A DNA stretch of 64,000 bases from Clytia hemisphaerica (Eukaryota; Cnidaria; Hydrozoa; Leptothecata; Clytiidae). This document shows positions 11,379-22,299 of this stretch, in pieces (within the stretch, counting starts at the first letter, position 1; each line of letters opens with the position of its first letter). A program made the translations under genes and the position numbers. The stretch spans positions 310,001 through 374,000 of the forward strand of contig CACVBU010001196.1 in NCBI GenBank assembly GCA_902728285.1, in the 5' to 3' direction. The notes under the pieces were generated by a model. The model was not told where the DNA came from, made no database searches, and saw only the letters and a program-made list of their open reading frames with translations.

Positions 11379-13710
11379 CCGAAAGCATCCACCGAAGGGG
11401 GACTTCAAAATATCTGTTCTGAAGGCACGTTCCAGCTGGATATGGCGGTCTGTTCTTAGCGAACTAAAGAAAAAAGTCTGCTGGAAAAAGTTGAAAAGTT
11501 GTCTGTTCTACTATAGATTGGGACCAGCTGGAAAAATATGATCTGTTCTTACCAAAAAATAGTTTGATATCCAAAAAATAAGGTGTCTAAGAATTTCCTA
11601 TCTGTTCTGAGGGAATTTCAAAAAAGTCAAAGAGTCTTTGAGATCCGGCAAGTACAAAACGCCTACTCCTACTACTTAATACTTACTACCTACTACTTAC
11701 TACCTACTGTAAAATAGCTCAGAACGGCTCGAAATTACCTTTAAAATATTCAGCATGTTAGAATTAGCAAAATCTGAAACTAAAAAAGTTAAAACTTCTT
11801 CTTTTATCGTACTTTGAAGACTTCAAAATATTTTATCTCTTTTATTTTGTTTATGACTTTTTCCCGCGCTTTTTCTATAAAGTTTACAGGTTTACAGACG
11901 CACTTCTTCGTAGAAGAGAAAAATATTTCCTCCACTTATTTATTCATGTCAGTTTTATTTATAAGAACCGATCAATCTAAAAAGTTAAAATACTTTAAGT
12001 AAGTAGAGCCCCATGTTTCACTGGGTACTTGCTGAAAATCCTTTGACATGTCTTTGACATTTATTGACAAAATGACCCTTTTGAAGCAAACTAATGACAG
12101 GGTCGTTAAATATGACCTTTGTAGACTTCATTTTATGTAGCAAAAATTCTTATTGTGCTCAATAAGATGCTTTCAGTATCGCAAGGTAGAAATTTTCAGT
12201 AGGAAAATACTACAAAGAGCTGTTTTAGAGGTGTCAATTTGACCATGTCAAAGTATTGAGGAAATGAAATTTTTGATAAAAATATTAAAAGCTTCGCAAA
12301 CCAATTCCAAGAAATATTTTGGCACCATTTGATATGATGCAGATCATACAATAGGATAGAGATAGATTGACCCCCTATTTATATTACAGAGCCTTTTTTA
12401 GACATTACGTGTATTATTATTGTTTTATAGTTCGAGAGCTGTTGGCCTTTTTATTAGGTCATAAGCCTCAGAATTTTATCGAAAACTGTCAAAAAAGTTT
12501 TGTCAGATCGAACACTAGCGGTCTCTTTGATCTCCACGAGCCCAAAAAAAGGGGGGGTTTGTAGGGGTTCGAAATACCGTTTTCCCGTCAAAATTTTGGC
12601 TGAATCTAGGAATCCCGAAAATTGAAAAAATAATAACACCGTCACACCGGCTTGTACAGGGCAAAAATGTACCTAAATACCGTCACCGTCTGATTTTGAA
12701 ATACCGTTTTCCCGTCTCTTTTTTCGTCAAATCCCGTAATACCGTACTAAAAAAGGGCCAATCCCGTCACACCGTAAAAGTACAAACCCGCCCCAAAAAA
12801 GAGGTAAAAAAGGGCTTAAATTTAGGTCATGAGCCTCATGGCTAAAATTTTACAGGTGATTAGTACAACCCTTAAGAACAATGAAAAACGAAAATCTAAT
12901 CAAAAAAATATTATAATAAGAGTCATAAGAGGGAGTATGTTTAGGAAAAAGGAAAGTTCTTATAATAAGAGTCATAAGAGAGAGTAGGTTTAGGAAAAAG
13001 AAAAAATCAAGATAATGGCCTTTTGTTTTATACTTCAGTATACTTATACTTATACGTAAATATGCTAAATATTCCTTTAGATAACACTTTTTTCAAGTAA
13101 ATATAAGCAAAGACTTGTGTGTTAGCATTCAGATATCACATAACCAATTTTTTTAGAATAGAAATTTCGAACAAGCGAAAGAGAGTTCTGGTCTGTAAAG
13201 TATACAAACTGAGTAGGTAGTAAGTAGTAGGTAGTGGGTAGTAAGTATTAAGTAGTAGGTAGTAGGCGTTTTGTACTTGCCGCTTTGAGATCTGTTCTTT
13301 TCCTTCTGAATGTGGTTGCCTGGAGTGCCAGCTAAAAATTCTCTATCTGTTCTACAAAACATTTGGAAATTGTCGATCTGTTCGCACAGATATTTAAAGT
13401 TAAACTGTTAGCTGGAAATTAAGTTTCTGTTCTTAAAAGTCCTTCAATGTCGAGCTGGAATTTAGCGATCTGTTCTTATAACATTTTGTCAGCCCTGGTA
13501 GATAAGAACAGTTAACTCGCATAAAATCAATCGCCTAGTAATTTCGTACCTGTTCTGAAAGTTTTTTCACCTCCTAGCTGGAAAAATATATCTGTTCTGA
13601 ATTAAAAATTTCTCTCCTGAAAAAGGAGAAACTGTTCTTAACTTCGGGGAAATCCTTCCAGCTGGCAAATAAGAACAGACATTTGCAAATTTTAGGTCGT
13701 TGGCTGCTTC
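11379..13710. mobile_element. 2.3-kb non-autonomous element with long inverted arms
   Basis: It is absent from repeat copy B, where the same host sequence is continuous near 33640. TGAGTTT flanks it at 11372-11378 and 13711-13717. The ends are imperfectly inverted (GAAAGCATCCACCGA against GAAGCAGCCAACGA). Further in, both arms carry repeated CTGTTCT / AGAACAG and CCAGCTGG motifs, and a 65-bp inverted block containing CAAGTACAAAACGCCTACT lies at 11647-11710 and 13212-13280. No transposase was found in the 1.5-kb centre, which has a nested MITE at 12550. Confidence 0.8.
12550..12792. mobile_element. G-run MITE nested in the long-arm element
   Basis: Ends AGGGGGGGTTTGTA and TACAAACCCGCC are inverted and flanked by CCAAAAAA on both sides, a candidate 8-bp TSD, although the A-run makes the boundary ambiguous. 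The interior has repeated ACCGTTTTCCCGTC and CCGTCACACCG words, shared with the MITE at 17157. Confidence 0.68.
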
Positions 13711-13891
13711 TGAGTTTGTACTGGATGGAAAGATGCAGTTTGTTTTCAAGTTAAATCTTTAAAATAAAACAAACTGTGAGGGTTTCTTTACTTCCAAACA
13801 ACCTATCAATAGTTTTGGAACACTCCATAATAAAGGTGGCTGTTCTTGTGGATTGGCTTTCTGGTTACCCCATATAAACACAATGTGACAT

Positions 13892-16219
13892 TTGATAAAA
13901 AAAGTGAAAACTAAAAATTTAATTTTATTCATTATTTGACGTTTCGGTGTCTTCTTTGCACCATGATCACAAGTATAGTAAAAAAAAAATTCAAAACGAA
14001 TTTCAATTTACAACATTCAAAGAAAATCACAAAATTAAAAAATTACTACCAGGTAATTACAAGTTGTTAAATTTCACAAAGGAGCGCATACATCCTAAAA
14101 GAGCTCAAGACACACACAGTATCCTAACAGAGTTCGAGCTTTGCTTCGAAGGTTTAAAGGATTTAGATATGAACATTGATGTTTACAGTAAAGATCGATT
14201 TAAGAACAAATTTTCCGATCTTGCATATTCTTATTGTCAAAATTACAACGATAAGAATGAAAGAAATCTCACTGATGATGAGATGAGAGGACTATTTAAC
14301 TTGAGCAAGGATAAGAGTACTGTTATTTGCAAAGCTGACAAAGGCAGGTGTGTTGTTCTTCTTCGTTGAGCTGATTACGTAGCGGAACTAGAAGTAATGC
14401 TTGGCGACACTAAAAAGTGCACCCGATTGAAAGACGATCCAACCATCAAACGCGAGGAAAAGCTAATTCGTTACCTCCTCAAATTGAAGAAAAACAACTC
14501 CATTACCGAGGAATTCTACAAGTAAGTTCGTCCTGGTGGTTCCCAGCCAGCCAGATTGTATGGTTTACCAAAAATACACAAAACCAACCATCCTCTCAGA
14601 CCAATATGCTCATCCATCAACTCGTACAATTACAAATTGTCTTCTGAATTGGCAAAGATTCTGTCTCCACATTCCACGAACAATTACACAATACGTAATA
14701 CATTCGATTTTGTGAATGAAATCCAAAACATGGATTCCTCCTCCACCCACATCGTCAGTTTTGACGTATCGAGTTTGTTCACCTCAATACCACTTGACGA
14801 AACCATCAAGATTGCGTTGGATTATTTATTTGAAAACGAGTCTAATGTTCGTGGACTATCGCGAGACGAATTTCAAAAACTTTTAGAAATGGCTACCAAA
14901 GAGACTAATTTCATTTTCAATGGAAAGATTTATGACCAGATTGATGGAGTCGCCGTGGGGTCACCATTGGCTCCGGTATTAGCTAACATCTTTATGCGCA
15001 GTTTTGAGGAAAACGCTTTCAAAAATTGTCCTCAAGACGTAGCACCTCCTAAATACTACCGACGTTACGTAGATGATAGTTTCTTACTTTTCAACAACCA
15101 GTCTCACGTACTGCCTTTCTTTAATTATTTGAACGGGAAACACACGAACATTAAGTTCACGAAAGAGGAAGAGTCACCGACTGATGAGAGTTTTCCCTTT
15201 CTAGATGCAAAAATCATGAAGCTAGGAGGGAAATTTGCCACAAGCACATATTACAAACCTACCCACACTGGCCTTTACACTAATTGCTACAGTTTCACCC
15301 CTAGAAAGTACAAACTCAATTTAGTCAAGAATATTCTTAATAGAGCCTGGAAAATCTGCTCTAATCAAGAACTTTTCAAGAAAGATTGGGATGTGATAAA
15401 AGGGAACCTTTTAAAGAACAAGTTTCCTGAAAAACTTTTGAAGTCGTTAGCAGATAGTTTTGTTAAGAAGATGAACTCTGTACAAGATGAGACCGTTGTC
15501 ATGACTGTTCCAAAGAAGGAAGTTTCTTTGACTTTACCATTTCTTGGGAACTCGTCTGAGGTTTTAAAGAAACGTCTATTGGCACTGTTTAGGGTTACAT
15601 ACCCGCAAATTGACCTAAAGGTCAAATTTTGCACCACTCTTCGGATTGCACATTTGTTTAATTTCAAAGATAAAATACCTTTAAGGTTTCGAGCTTGGAT
15701 CGTGTATGGAATGCACTGCACAAATTGCAATTCTTTCTACGTGGGTAAGACCAAAAGACATGTCGCCACCAGATACAAAGAACATCGTAACCCCGAGAAA
15801 CCCTCCGCGGTTACAACTCACATAATGACTGAAAATCATGATTTTTCCATAGAAAATATGAAAGTTTTACATAATAGTAATTATTGGATCGATGAAGAGC
15901 TTTATATAAAAGAAACGCTGATCATAAGGGAGCTCAAACCGGACTTGAATGAGCATGTCTCTTCATTCCCCCTTGAGCTCTTTTAGGATGTATGCGTTCC
16001 TTTTATTTGTGAAATTTAACAACTTGTAATTACCTGGTAGTAATTTTTTAATTTTGTGATTTTTTTTGAATGTTGTAAATTGAAATTCGTTTTGAATTTT
16101 TTTTTTACTATACTTGTGATCATGGTGCAAAGAAACCGAAACGTCAAATAATGAATAAAATTAAATTTTTAGTTTTCACCTTTTTTTATCAAATTTATCT
16201 GGCCCAGCAAGAAATTTTT
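13892..16219 (+). mobile_element. Penelope-like element, copy 1, with 12-bp TSD
   Basis: A 2.33-kb insertion flanked by ACAATGTGACAT at 13880-13891 and 16220-16231. Repeat copy B has a single version of this site near 33818, so the boundaries are supported by an empty site. The element has inverted terminal repeats of about 220 bp (13892-14109 and 15972-16193), which overlap both ends of its coding region. Penelope elements often carry terminal repeats in direct or inverse orientation; this copy is inverse. About 26 bp of unpaired sequence lies between the right arm and the right TSD. Confidence 0.9.
13947..15986 (+). pseudogene. Penelope-like RT with GIY-YIG endonuclease, two in-frame stops
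   Basis: One reading frame runs through the element, broken by TGA at 14367 and TAA at about 14524; the frame is otherwise open. The downstream part (14556-15986, 476 codons) starts at YGLPKIHK, a Penelope RT motif. Its motif A is SFDVSSLFTSIP (Asp 70), then GVAVGSPLAP, then YVDD at 171-174. The C terminus (about 380-476) is a GIY-YIG nuclease: Tyr 384, FYVGKT at 394-399, Arg 406 and a likely catalytic Glu 453, with a CTNC knuckle inserted at 388-391 as in canonical Penelope elements. The N-terminal part (13947-14369, 140 aa) begins inside the left inverted repeat. I expect no functional product; stop readthrough is possible but unsupported. Confidence 0.9.
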
Positions 16220-17156
16220 ACAATGTGACATGAAAGTGAAGAGACAAGATTTGTTGGTTTTTGTTTGATTTGTTGACTCATATATCTTATTGCAAACAGG
16301 CAAATTGGATAGCAAATGACTTTTTATGTATTGATTGGCTCTACATATGATATCTCTAACTTTGAACACCTCCAGAATGTTGAAAAAAGTATTTTACGAG
16401 ATAAGTTTCGATTATAATTTTCATGGAAATTTTTAATCAACAGATTTGACTTGGCGTCAGTTTTGTTTGGTTGACGGTTGGTATCGTGATCATTAAAAGC
16501 AATGAAATGCCACACAGTCACTCTACACATGATGCCTCTAGCCATGATTGGTATCAAAATGTTGGAAAAAAAATTTTTTACGAGAAATTGTTGATAGAAA
16601 TCACATTGACTTATTTTTACAATTTTGGCGGTGTGGGTTATGTTGGTTGATAATGTTTACACTGTGGGATGGTTTTCAAAACCTGTTATATTGATTTTTG
16701 TTTGTTGGAATTTATAATAAAAAAAAGAGAGCCTTTTTTTGATAAATACTTTATTTTTTTCATGAATCGAAAAAACCGTGTGGATGGTTGACATCTTTCT
16801 CTAGTCTTGTCTTGTAAACCAATACAGTGTCTGTTTTCAAATCTTAAAAGCTCTATACCTACTGAATTGAAGCTCTGACATAGCTCTGTTTTTAAAACTT
16901 TGAGCCATATTTTTTCTTTGTTGCTATTAAAGATAGATTTTTAAATTGTCGTAATGTAAATTTATGGTAAAGTTTTAGTCTTTGAGTTTAGTTCATCTAC
17001 AGTAGTATTTTCTAAGTAATCCTTTCTTGTAAATATAGTAACATTTAACCAGACTCATTGCCCTCATTATATTCAAATTTGTATTTTTTTAGGACTGATA
17101 TAAGTACATATTTTTAAAGACCAAAACAAAGCAAACAACATGCCAGTTCTTTCTGG

Positions 17157-17368
17157 AGGGGGGCGTACGGGGATCGCAGACACCGAAATAACCGACGCAT
17201 ATTTCTTGGATTACCGTCAACACTGACAGCAAAATTTGGTAAAATCCTTATTTTGTCACCGCATGGCATGTTTGACACCGAAATACCGTAACTTTTTTCT
17301 TCAAACACCGAAACACCGACAGGAAAAAGGGTTAATACCGTCACACCGTCAAAACCGTACGCCCCCCT
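17157..17368. mobile_element. G-run MITE with empty site in repeat copy B
   Basis: TIRs GGGGGGGCGTACGG and CCGTACGCCCCCC are flanked by TTCTGG (17151-17156 and 17369-17374; the duplication may extend to 8 bp). The uninterrupted site GTTCTTTCTGGACAAAT is present at 35550-35567 in copy B. The interior has CACCGAAATACCG-type repeats. It is close to the element at 46967-47299, which has the same CGTACGG termini. Confidence 0.88.
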
Positions 17369-17405
17369 TTCTGGACAAATATATATACTTTATTGTGTGC
17401 TTTGA

Positions 17406-18155
17406 TTTCTATTTCAATCAACCCTCTCAACTACTTATCTTTCAACTATCGGCATTTAGGAGTATAAAATGGGCTTCCATAGTGCCACTTTCTGTAAAGT
17501 ATTTTGTGCAAATTTTCAACAAAGTAAACTTCATGACTGTCCTTGTCCCTTATGTTAAAGTTGTTTTGATGGAGAGCATTGCCATTTTTGGTAGCCTTCA
17601 CATATCAATAAGGAGCTTTGGTGTAAATGTTTCTTTCTGATGAAATTATACTAATCTGGAACTATTAGGCCTTCATGAACTTTCTAGAACAATAATCTTG
17701 CTCCCATCTTGAGAAACACTGGAGAAATAGGTTAGCATTCCCTGTCATAATTTCACATATTTCCTTTGCTTTCTGCCTGAAAACGCTGCCGTATAGCTGA
17801 AAACGAAAGTGAAACTGTGAAAACGTCCGCAAATTCGGGCCCAGTCTTCTTCCGAGACTGAGGCTAATTGAAATACTCGAAATTAGGTATTTTATGAAAG
17901 TACATTTATAAGAGGTTGTAAAATAGTGAATTATAAAATATCTAATTTTAAGTGTGGTGGCTAAGAGAGTCCAAAGTGCAACTTTGTAGGCCTTAAGGGA
18001 TATGTGGGTTTAAGGAATATCAACTGGTAATTGGCTCTATGAATATCATGAATATTAATTGGTTTAAAAGTTGTAATGTAATGTTCCAGTCCCTTAGTTC
18101 GCTTTTTAAGATTCTGGATAGCGCTCACGTAATTATTAAAAGTGATGTAAGTGGC
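17406..18155. other. No gene seen
   Basis: AT-rich sequence after the end of repeat copy A homology. The open frame ending at 17640 crosses the 17157 MITE and so is not a gene. Nothing else is supported. Confidence 0.4.
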
Positions 18156-18156
18156 T

Positions 18157-18690
18157 TGTATACCGTGAAAAGCACAGGTCGATATCATATATTGACCTGT
18201 GCCGACCAATCGAGATTCTATTCAGCGTGCAATCAACGGAAAGAAAAGTAACCATGACGACCATCAAAGATCTTGGATGAAGTTCAAAGTTGATATTTTT
18301 ACTCTCGTCGTTGAAAACACAACTAAAAATGTCATCAATACTTTTTAAAAAGAGTCAGTGATAGAGAATCATAACATAAAGTATGTCTATTATTTCGATT
18401 CAATTAAAGTGACATTTCCGTAATTAAAAGCTTAGTAATTACTGTTATACATTTGGGGATCATGTAAAAGATTCCTTTTGAAAGAAACTCATTTTCAATT
18501 ATACTTGCAGGTTTCTGGGGAATTCGTAAATAGTAAATTGCATACTGATACAGTCTGCTAGACATTTGCTCTTCATCTTTGATTCTTTCTACAGTCATTA
18601 GATTGACACATGCGCGATAAAATTTCTATTATTGGTCTTCAGAGGTTAATATATTCTTTGAAAACTTAACTTTTGATACTCAGGGTATGG
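18157..18690 (+). repeat. Interspersed repeat R, copy 1
   Basis: A ~500-bp block found three times: here, inverted at about 27050-27575, and direct at 45305-45806. Shared words include GACGACCATC, AAGATCTTGGAT, GTTGAAAACACAACT, ACATTTGGGGATCATGT and ACATGCGCGATA. A stem-loop GCACAGGTC...GACCTGTGC lies at 18172-18202 and is weaker in the 45-kb copy. No TIR or protein domain is visible. Confidence 0.85.
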
Positions 18691-18747
18691 CTTGTATGAG
18701 AAGAGATTGTATGGAAATGCATCTCTTCATTGTTTCTCACCAGGGGG

Positions 18748-18866
18748 GTAGGGGGGGTTCAAAGTTTACGGTGACACGGTATCGGCCTTTTTTCTGTCCG
18801 GTATTTCGGTATTTCGGGATAAAATTGCCGGTATTTCGGTATCTAGTACCCCTTGAACCCCCCTAC
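18748..18866. mobile_element. Short G-run MITE
   Basis: 119 bp with TIRs GTAGGGGGGGTTCAA and TTGAACCCCCCTAC, and internal GGTATTTCGGTATTTCGG repeats like other members of the group. I do not see a clean TSD. Confidence 0.65.
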
Positions 18867-19637
18867 ACTAGTCAGAAGTGGAAAAAATCTATTTATTTTC
18901 ACGATCACAGCTTTCATTAATAAATAATGGGATAAACGGCAAACGTTTCTACTTCCCAGTAGACCTTGATAAGCAATCATAAAGTTGCACCGCACCTTTC
19001 AAAGGAAAGGGCTGACTGCACTCCTCCAACAACTGTTGAAGCACACAGTTTTTTTGTGTTTTTTTTCCCGCAGACCTTTTAATGCAAAAGCGTTCTTTGA
19101 AAAAAAAACTATAACACTGCACTACCGAAAACAATCATTATAGATTATATTTACAAACTTACAAAGTGTTTTGAATACCAATAACATGACACACACAAAG
19201 TAATCACAAGTTTTGTGTACTAGTTAAAATTTCATAAGTATCAAAAATTAAACTAGATATAGCTTGCATTAAAATGCCACCGTTTAAATATCATTTTATA
19301 AAAAGAATTTGCTCATACTGTCACCAGCCTTGGTTTACTTGAAAAAATATTTACTGAAAGGTATAGAACCGCGTGAAGATCACTGTGTATCGAGAGTCTA
19401 TTATTAAAAAAACCGACTAAATGTCTACAACATTTGACGTTTCAAATTAAAACCTTAACTGTAGCATTCTCACTACGGTGGCAAAAATAGAAAAGAAATA
19501 TGAACTTAGTTATCGCCGCTTGAAGTGACCTTTCTGTCACAAGAAAACAATGTAATGAGATAGATTCACGCAAAGATCTCAAAATACAAAATCAACTCAA
19601 TCTGATTGGTTGTAACAAAAATAGTAATTGTATTCTA
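18867..19637. other. No gene seen
   Basis: About 770 bp of AT-rich intergenic DNA without a recognised motif or repeat partner. Confidence 0.4.
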
Positions 19638-19914
19638 ACACCCCTGTGTCAGAAACCCAATGGGACGCCAGTCCCACTGAAAAATTAAGCAGAAATTTTG
19701 TCCCCGATGAGAAAATTTGAATTTCAGCTTTGGGAAATCGACTTTGATTCTATCCCCACTCGAAATTCCATGTTTAAAAGTTGCACTCCAATACCGTCCC
19801 CACTGGGTTTTTGAACCTTGAAACAATAGAATTTCTATCCCCATTATGATTTCAATAGGAATTTTTATCCCCAACAAGGAAAAAAGTTCCACTGGGGCTG
19901 TGAGACAGGGGTGT
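19638..19914. mobile_element. ACACCCCTG-ended MITE, copy 1
   Basis: Ends ACACCCCTGTGTCA and TGAGACAGGGGTGT are inverted; flanks ATTCTA and ATTCCA form an imperfect 6-bp TSD. The interior has repeated TATCCCC and CCCACTG words. A diverged relative is at 32095-32352, where only the GAGACAGGAATGTAC end is well kept. Confidence 0.75.
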
Positions 19915-20179
19915 ATTCCAGTCCAGTGTTCAGCCCAAAGACATTTGTTTAACAGATACCAGTTTACAATTTCTGGTTGACCAATACAAATGAGGCTAAA
20001 TTGTTTTATGCCACTTCACTCGCCTGAAATCCTATTACTAATAGGAAAGATACATTAGACTAAAAGTAGGCATTTTCTTAGCAAAGAAACACTTGAAAAT
20101 TTAAAATATCCCCGTCTACACAAACCGGTTTCTCCTCCTTCCGACAAGTACAACTATTCCATCACAGCCCCTTATTATA

Positions 20180-21027
20180 CACAGGAAAAATTTTGCATTT
20201 TCCATGGCTTGGAATATCCAAAAATCCAGTTTGAAAAAAGCCAAAATCCAAAAAGTTATTACAGAGATGTGGAAAAAGAGATCTTAAACAAGGTTTTTGT
20301 TTTTGGCTCGATGGCTCCCGGTCAATCTCTCGTTGTTGTTCGCACAGACACGTGGTTGATCTTAGATCACTCACACAGCTCAGCATGGCACAATTTGAAA
20401 CTATGACACAAGTACCCTATGTATGCTTCACTGTGCGAACTCACTGCGATTGACCGAGGCCGCTCCGAGGGACGCCTCACCTGACGGAAACTTACAGCTT
20501 GACTTCTCACATTATAGCCTTAATATCTTGGTTAGCTATACATCACGACAGTTCTGCGCGAAAAATCGCTCGTGGTTTTCTCAAATGACATGCGCAGAAA
20601 ATGGTACAAAAACATGAATTTTTTACGTTTTCCAAACTGTTTGGAGAAACATACATCTCCAACGCAAAAAAACTAGTTTTTCAATCCGAAGTCTTAATCT
20701 TAAAAAAAATCTTATTTCCAACATCGATTTTTGACGCCTTTTTCAATTCCCAAACTGTTTGGAAAAATAAAAATATCCCACCCAAAAAGTCATTTTTTCC
20801 AATCAGTCTTGGAAAATTGTCATTTCTACATTGTTTTTTTTTTTTCACTTGATTTTTCAAGGGCATTGGTTTATTCTACAAAACCCCTAAAAACATATGG
20901 GTAATTTACGTTTTCCAAATCAGCTTAAGATAATCGCTCTAATTTCCAACCTTCAATTATAAAACCAAAATTTCCAACCCAAAAATGTTGAATTTCCAAC
21001 CTTGGAAATCGAAAATTTTTTCCTGTG
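20180..21027. mobile_element. CACTA-type (CMC-like) non-autonomous element, copy 1
   Basis: 848 bp starting CACAGGAAAAA and ending TTTTTCCTGTG, flanked by ATA on both sides. The subterminal regions hold repeated TTTCCAACC / GGTTGGAAA words. It matches 39960-40891 in the larger copy at 39485-40891. The CACAG terminus, 3-bp TSD and repeated subterminal motifs fit CACTA/EnSpm-like elements. There is no transposase; the short open frames inside are not genes. Confidence 0.84.
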
Positions 21028-21167
21028 ATACTTGAGAGTTATCACTTTTAGCCTTGTATACAATAATACTGAATGGAAAAGAGCTAAAAACAATTAAAAT
21101 TCCAATGCAGACGAGAAATTCTGGCTAGAAATATTTCAATATCGGTGAAATACAGCAAATTGTTTAA

Positions 21168-21715
21168 CCCTATTCAACCTAGACTTTTAGGGGTGGTTCA
21201 GAACTAGGGAGGGGGGGGGCTTTTCCTGTACCACCCCTTAACTTTTGATCTAGTAGGTCTTTTTGGATGAAATTTGGTACACAAGATCCTTGTCACATAA
21301 AGTAACTTTTAAAAAAAATTTCTGATAACGTCACTCATGCCCAAAGTGAGCAATAACTGAAAATTTACTTTGTTCTTATAAATAGCTATTGTATTCTAAC
21401 AAAGGCTTTAGAAAAAAGTTGCCTGAGTTTAAAATGCTTATTTTATCCTAAATATTCAATAAATTACAGTTTAAACGAAATATTTGACACAAGAAATTAA
21501 TTTGTAATGGAAAAGTGGCAATTTTTGCGACACCTTACTGTCAGAAATGTCATCATGCTCAAGGTGTGAAAATTTTTATGTGTCAAATTTTTTTTTTTAA
21601 GCTAAATAGAAGTTAGAAATTTACAGAAAATTTCATGGCAAAATCCTTATTATTTCGGGAGCTATTACCAGTAATCTGACCTCCGAATAGAAACAGCCCC
21701 CTAGGACAAATAGGG
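21168..21715 (+). mobile_element. piggyBac-like MITE, copy 2, intact TTAA flanks
   Basis: 548 bp beginning CCCTATTCAACCTAG and ending CTAGGACAAATAGGG, with TTAA exactly at both flanks (21164-21167 and 21716-21719). The TTAA target and CCC...GGG termini are the piggyBac signature. It is the inverted counterpart of 9589-10135. No coding capacity. Confidence 0.9.
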
Positions 21716-21723
21716 TTAAGTAA

Positions 21724-21915
21724 ACAGGACAGAACACTGGCATAATGTATTTCCCCTTGTTACTTGACTTGATTAGTTGGGTAATCCCCTCAATTACTTG
21801 ACTGTATGTTTGCTTTCTCTTTCATCGTTAATCTCATGCTTTCTTGAACCACTTCTCGAGTTAGTAGGTTTTTAACCATTTTAGGCTCTTTCACATCCAG
21901 TTATTTGCTTTGAAA
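21724..21915 (+). repeat. Direct repeat paired with 26771-26962
   Basis: About 190 bp beginning AACAGGACAGAACACTGGC and containing TGTATTTCCCCTTGTTACTT. The second copy starts AACAGAACAGAACACTGG at 26769. Similarity is high at first and fades before TTTTCAAAATCAC. No termini were identified. Confidence 0.8.
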
Positions 21916-22299
21916 AAACACAAAAAGTTGTGGTTCCTGGATAATGTGTCCTCAATTACTGCCTTCCTGTGAATTTCTTTTTTAGATTTTGCAAAATCTT
22001 TTTAGAGGCCCACTTTACAGCCTACATTGGGCGATAAATTGAGCCAAATATAATTATTTGATAACCTGTTAGAATTATAACCCTAGGTATGAATAGATCG
22101 TGTTTTGTTCGTGTTTTTGAAAGCCTTCCAGTCCCGCCACTACCTCGATCGAATATCCTTCCTCGTCATGTCAAAGATGTTATTTTTTATTTAAAAATTT
22201 CCTGCTCAAGGGAAATTTTTCTTAAAACGGTGCGCTTTCTCCTCCTTTTCCAGTGCGCGGTTTTTTACCGCCATTCTACGCCCATGTACAGTATTACGC

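Larger units (their letters stand above)
10446..17405 (+). mobile_element. Large interspersed repeat, copy A, with nested insertions
   Basis: Pieces of this span match 33470-35595 in the same order and orientation: 10446-10530, 11270-11378, 13718-13891, 16220-17156 and 17375-17405. Between these matching blocks lie insertions absent from the other copy: a block at 10531-11265, the long-TIR element 11379-13710, the Penelope element 13892-16219 and the MITE 17157-17368. The repeat itself has no recognisable coding region. The comparison gives empty sites for each insertion. Confidence 0.85.

Noticed and set aside
15365-15730. 121-codon minus-strand frame
   Set aside because: Antisense of the Penelope reverse transcriptase frame.
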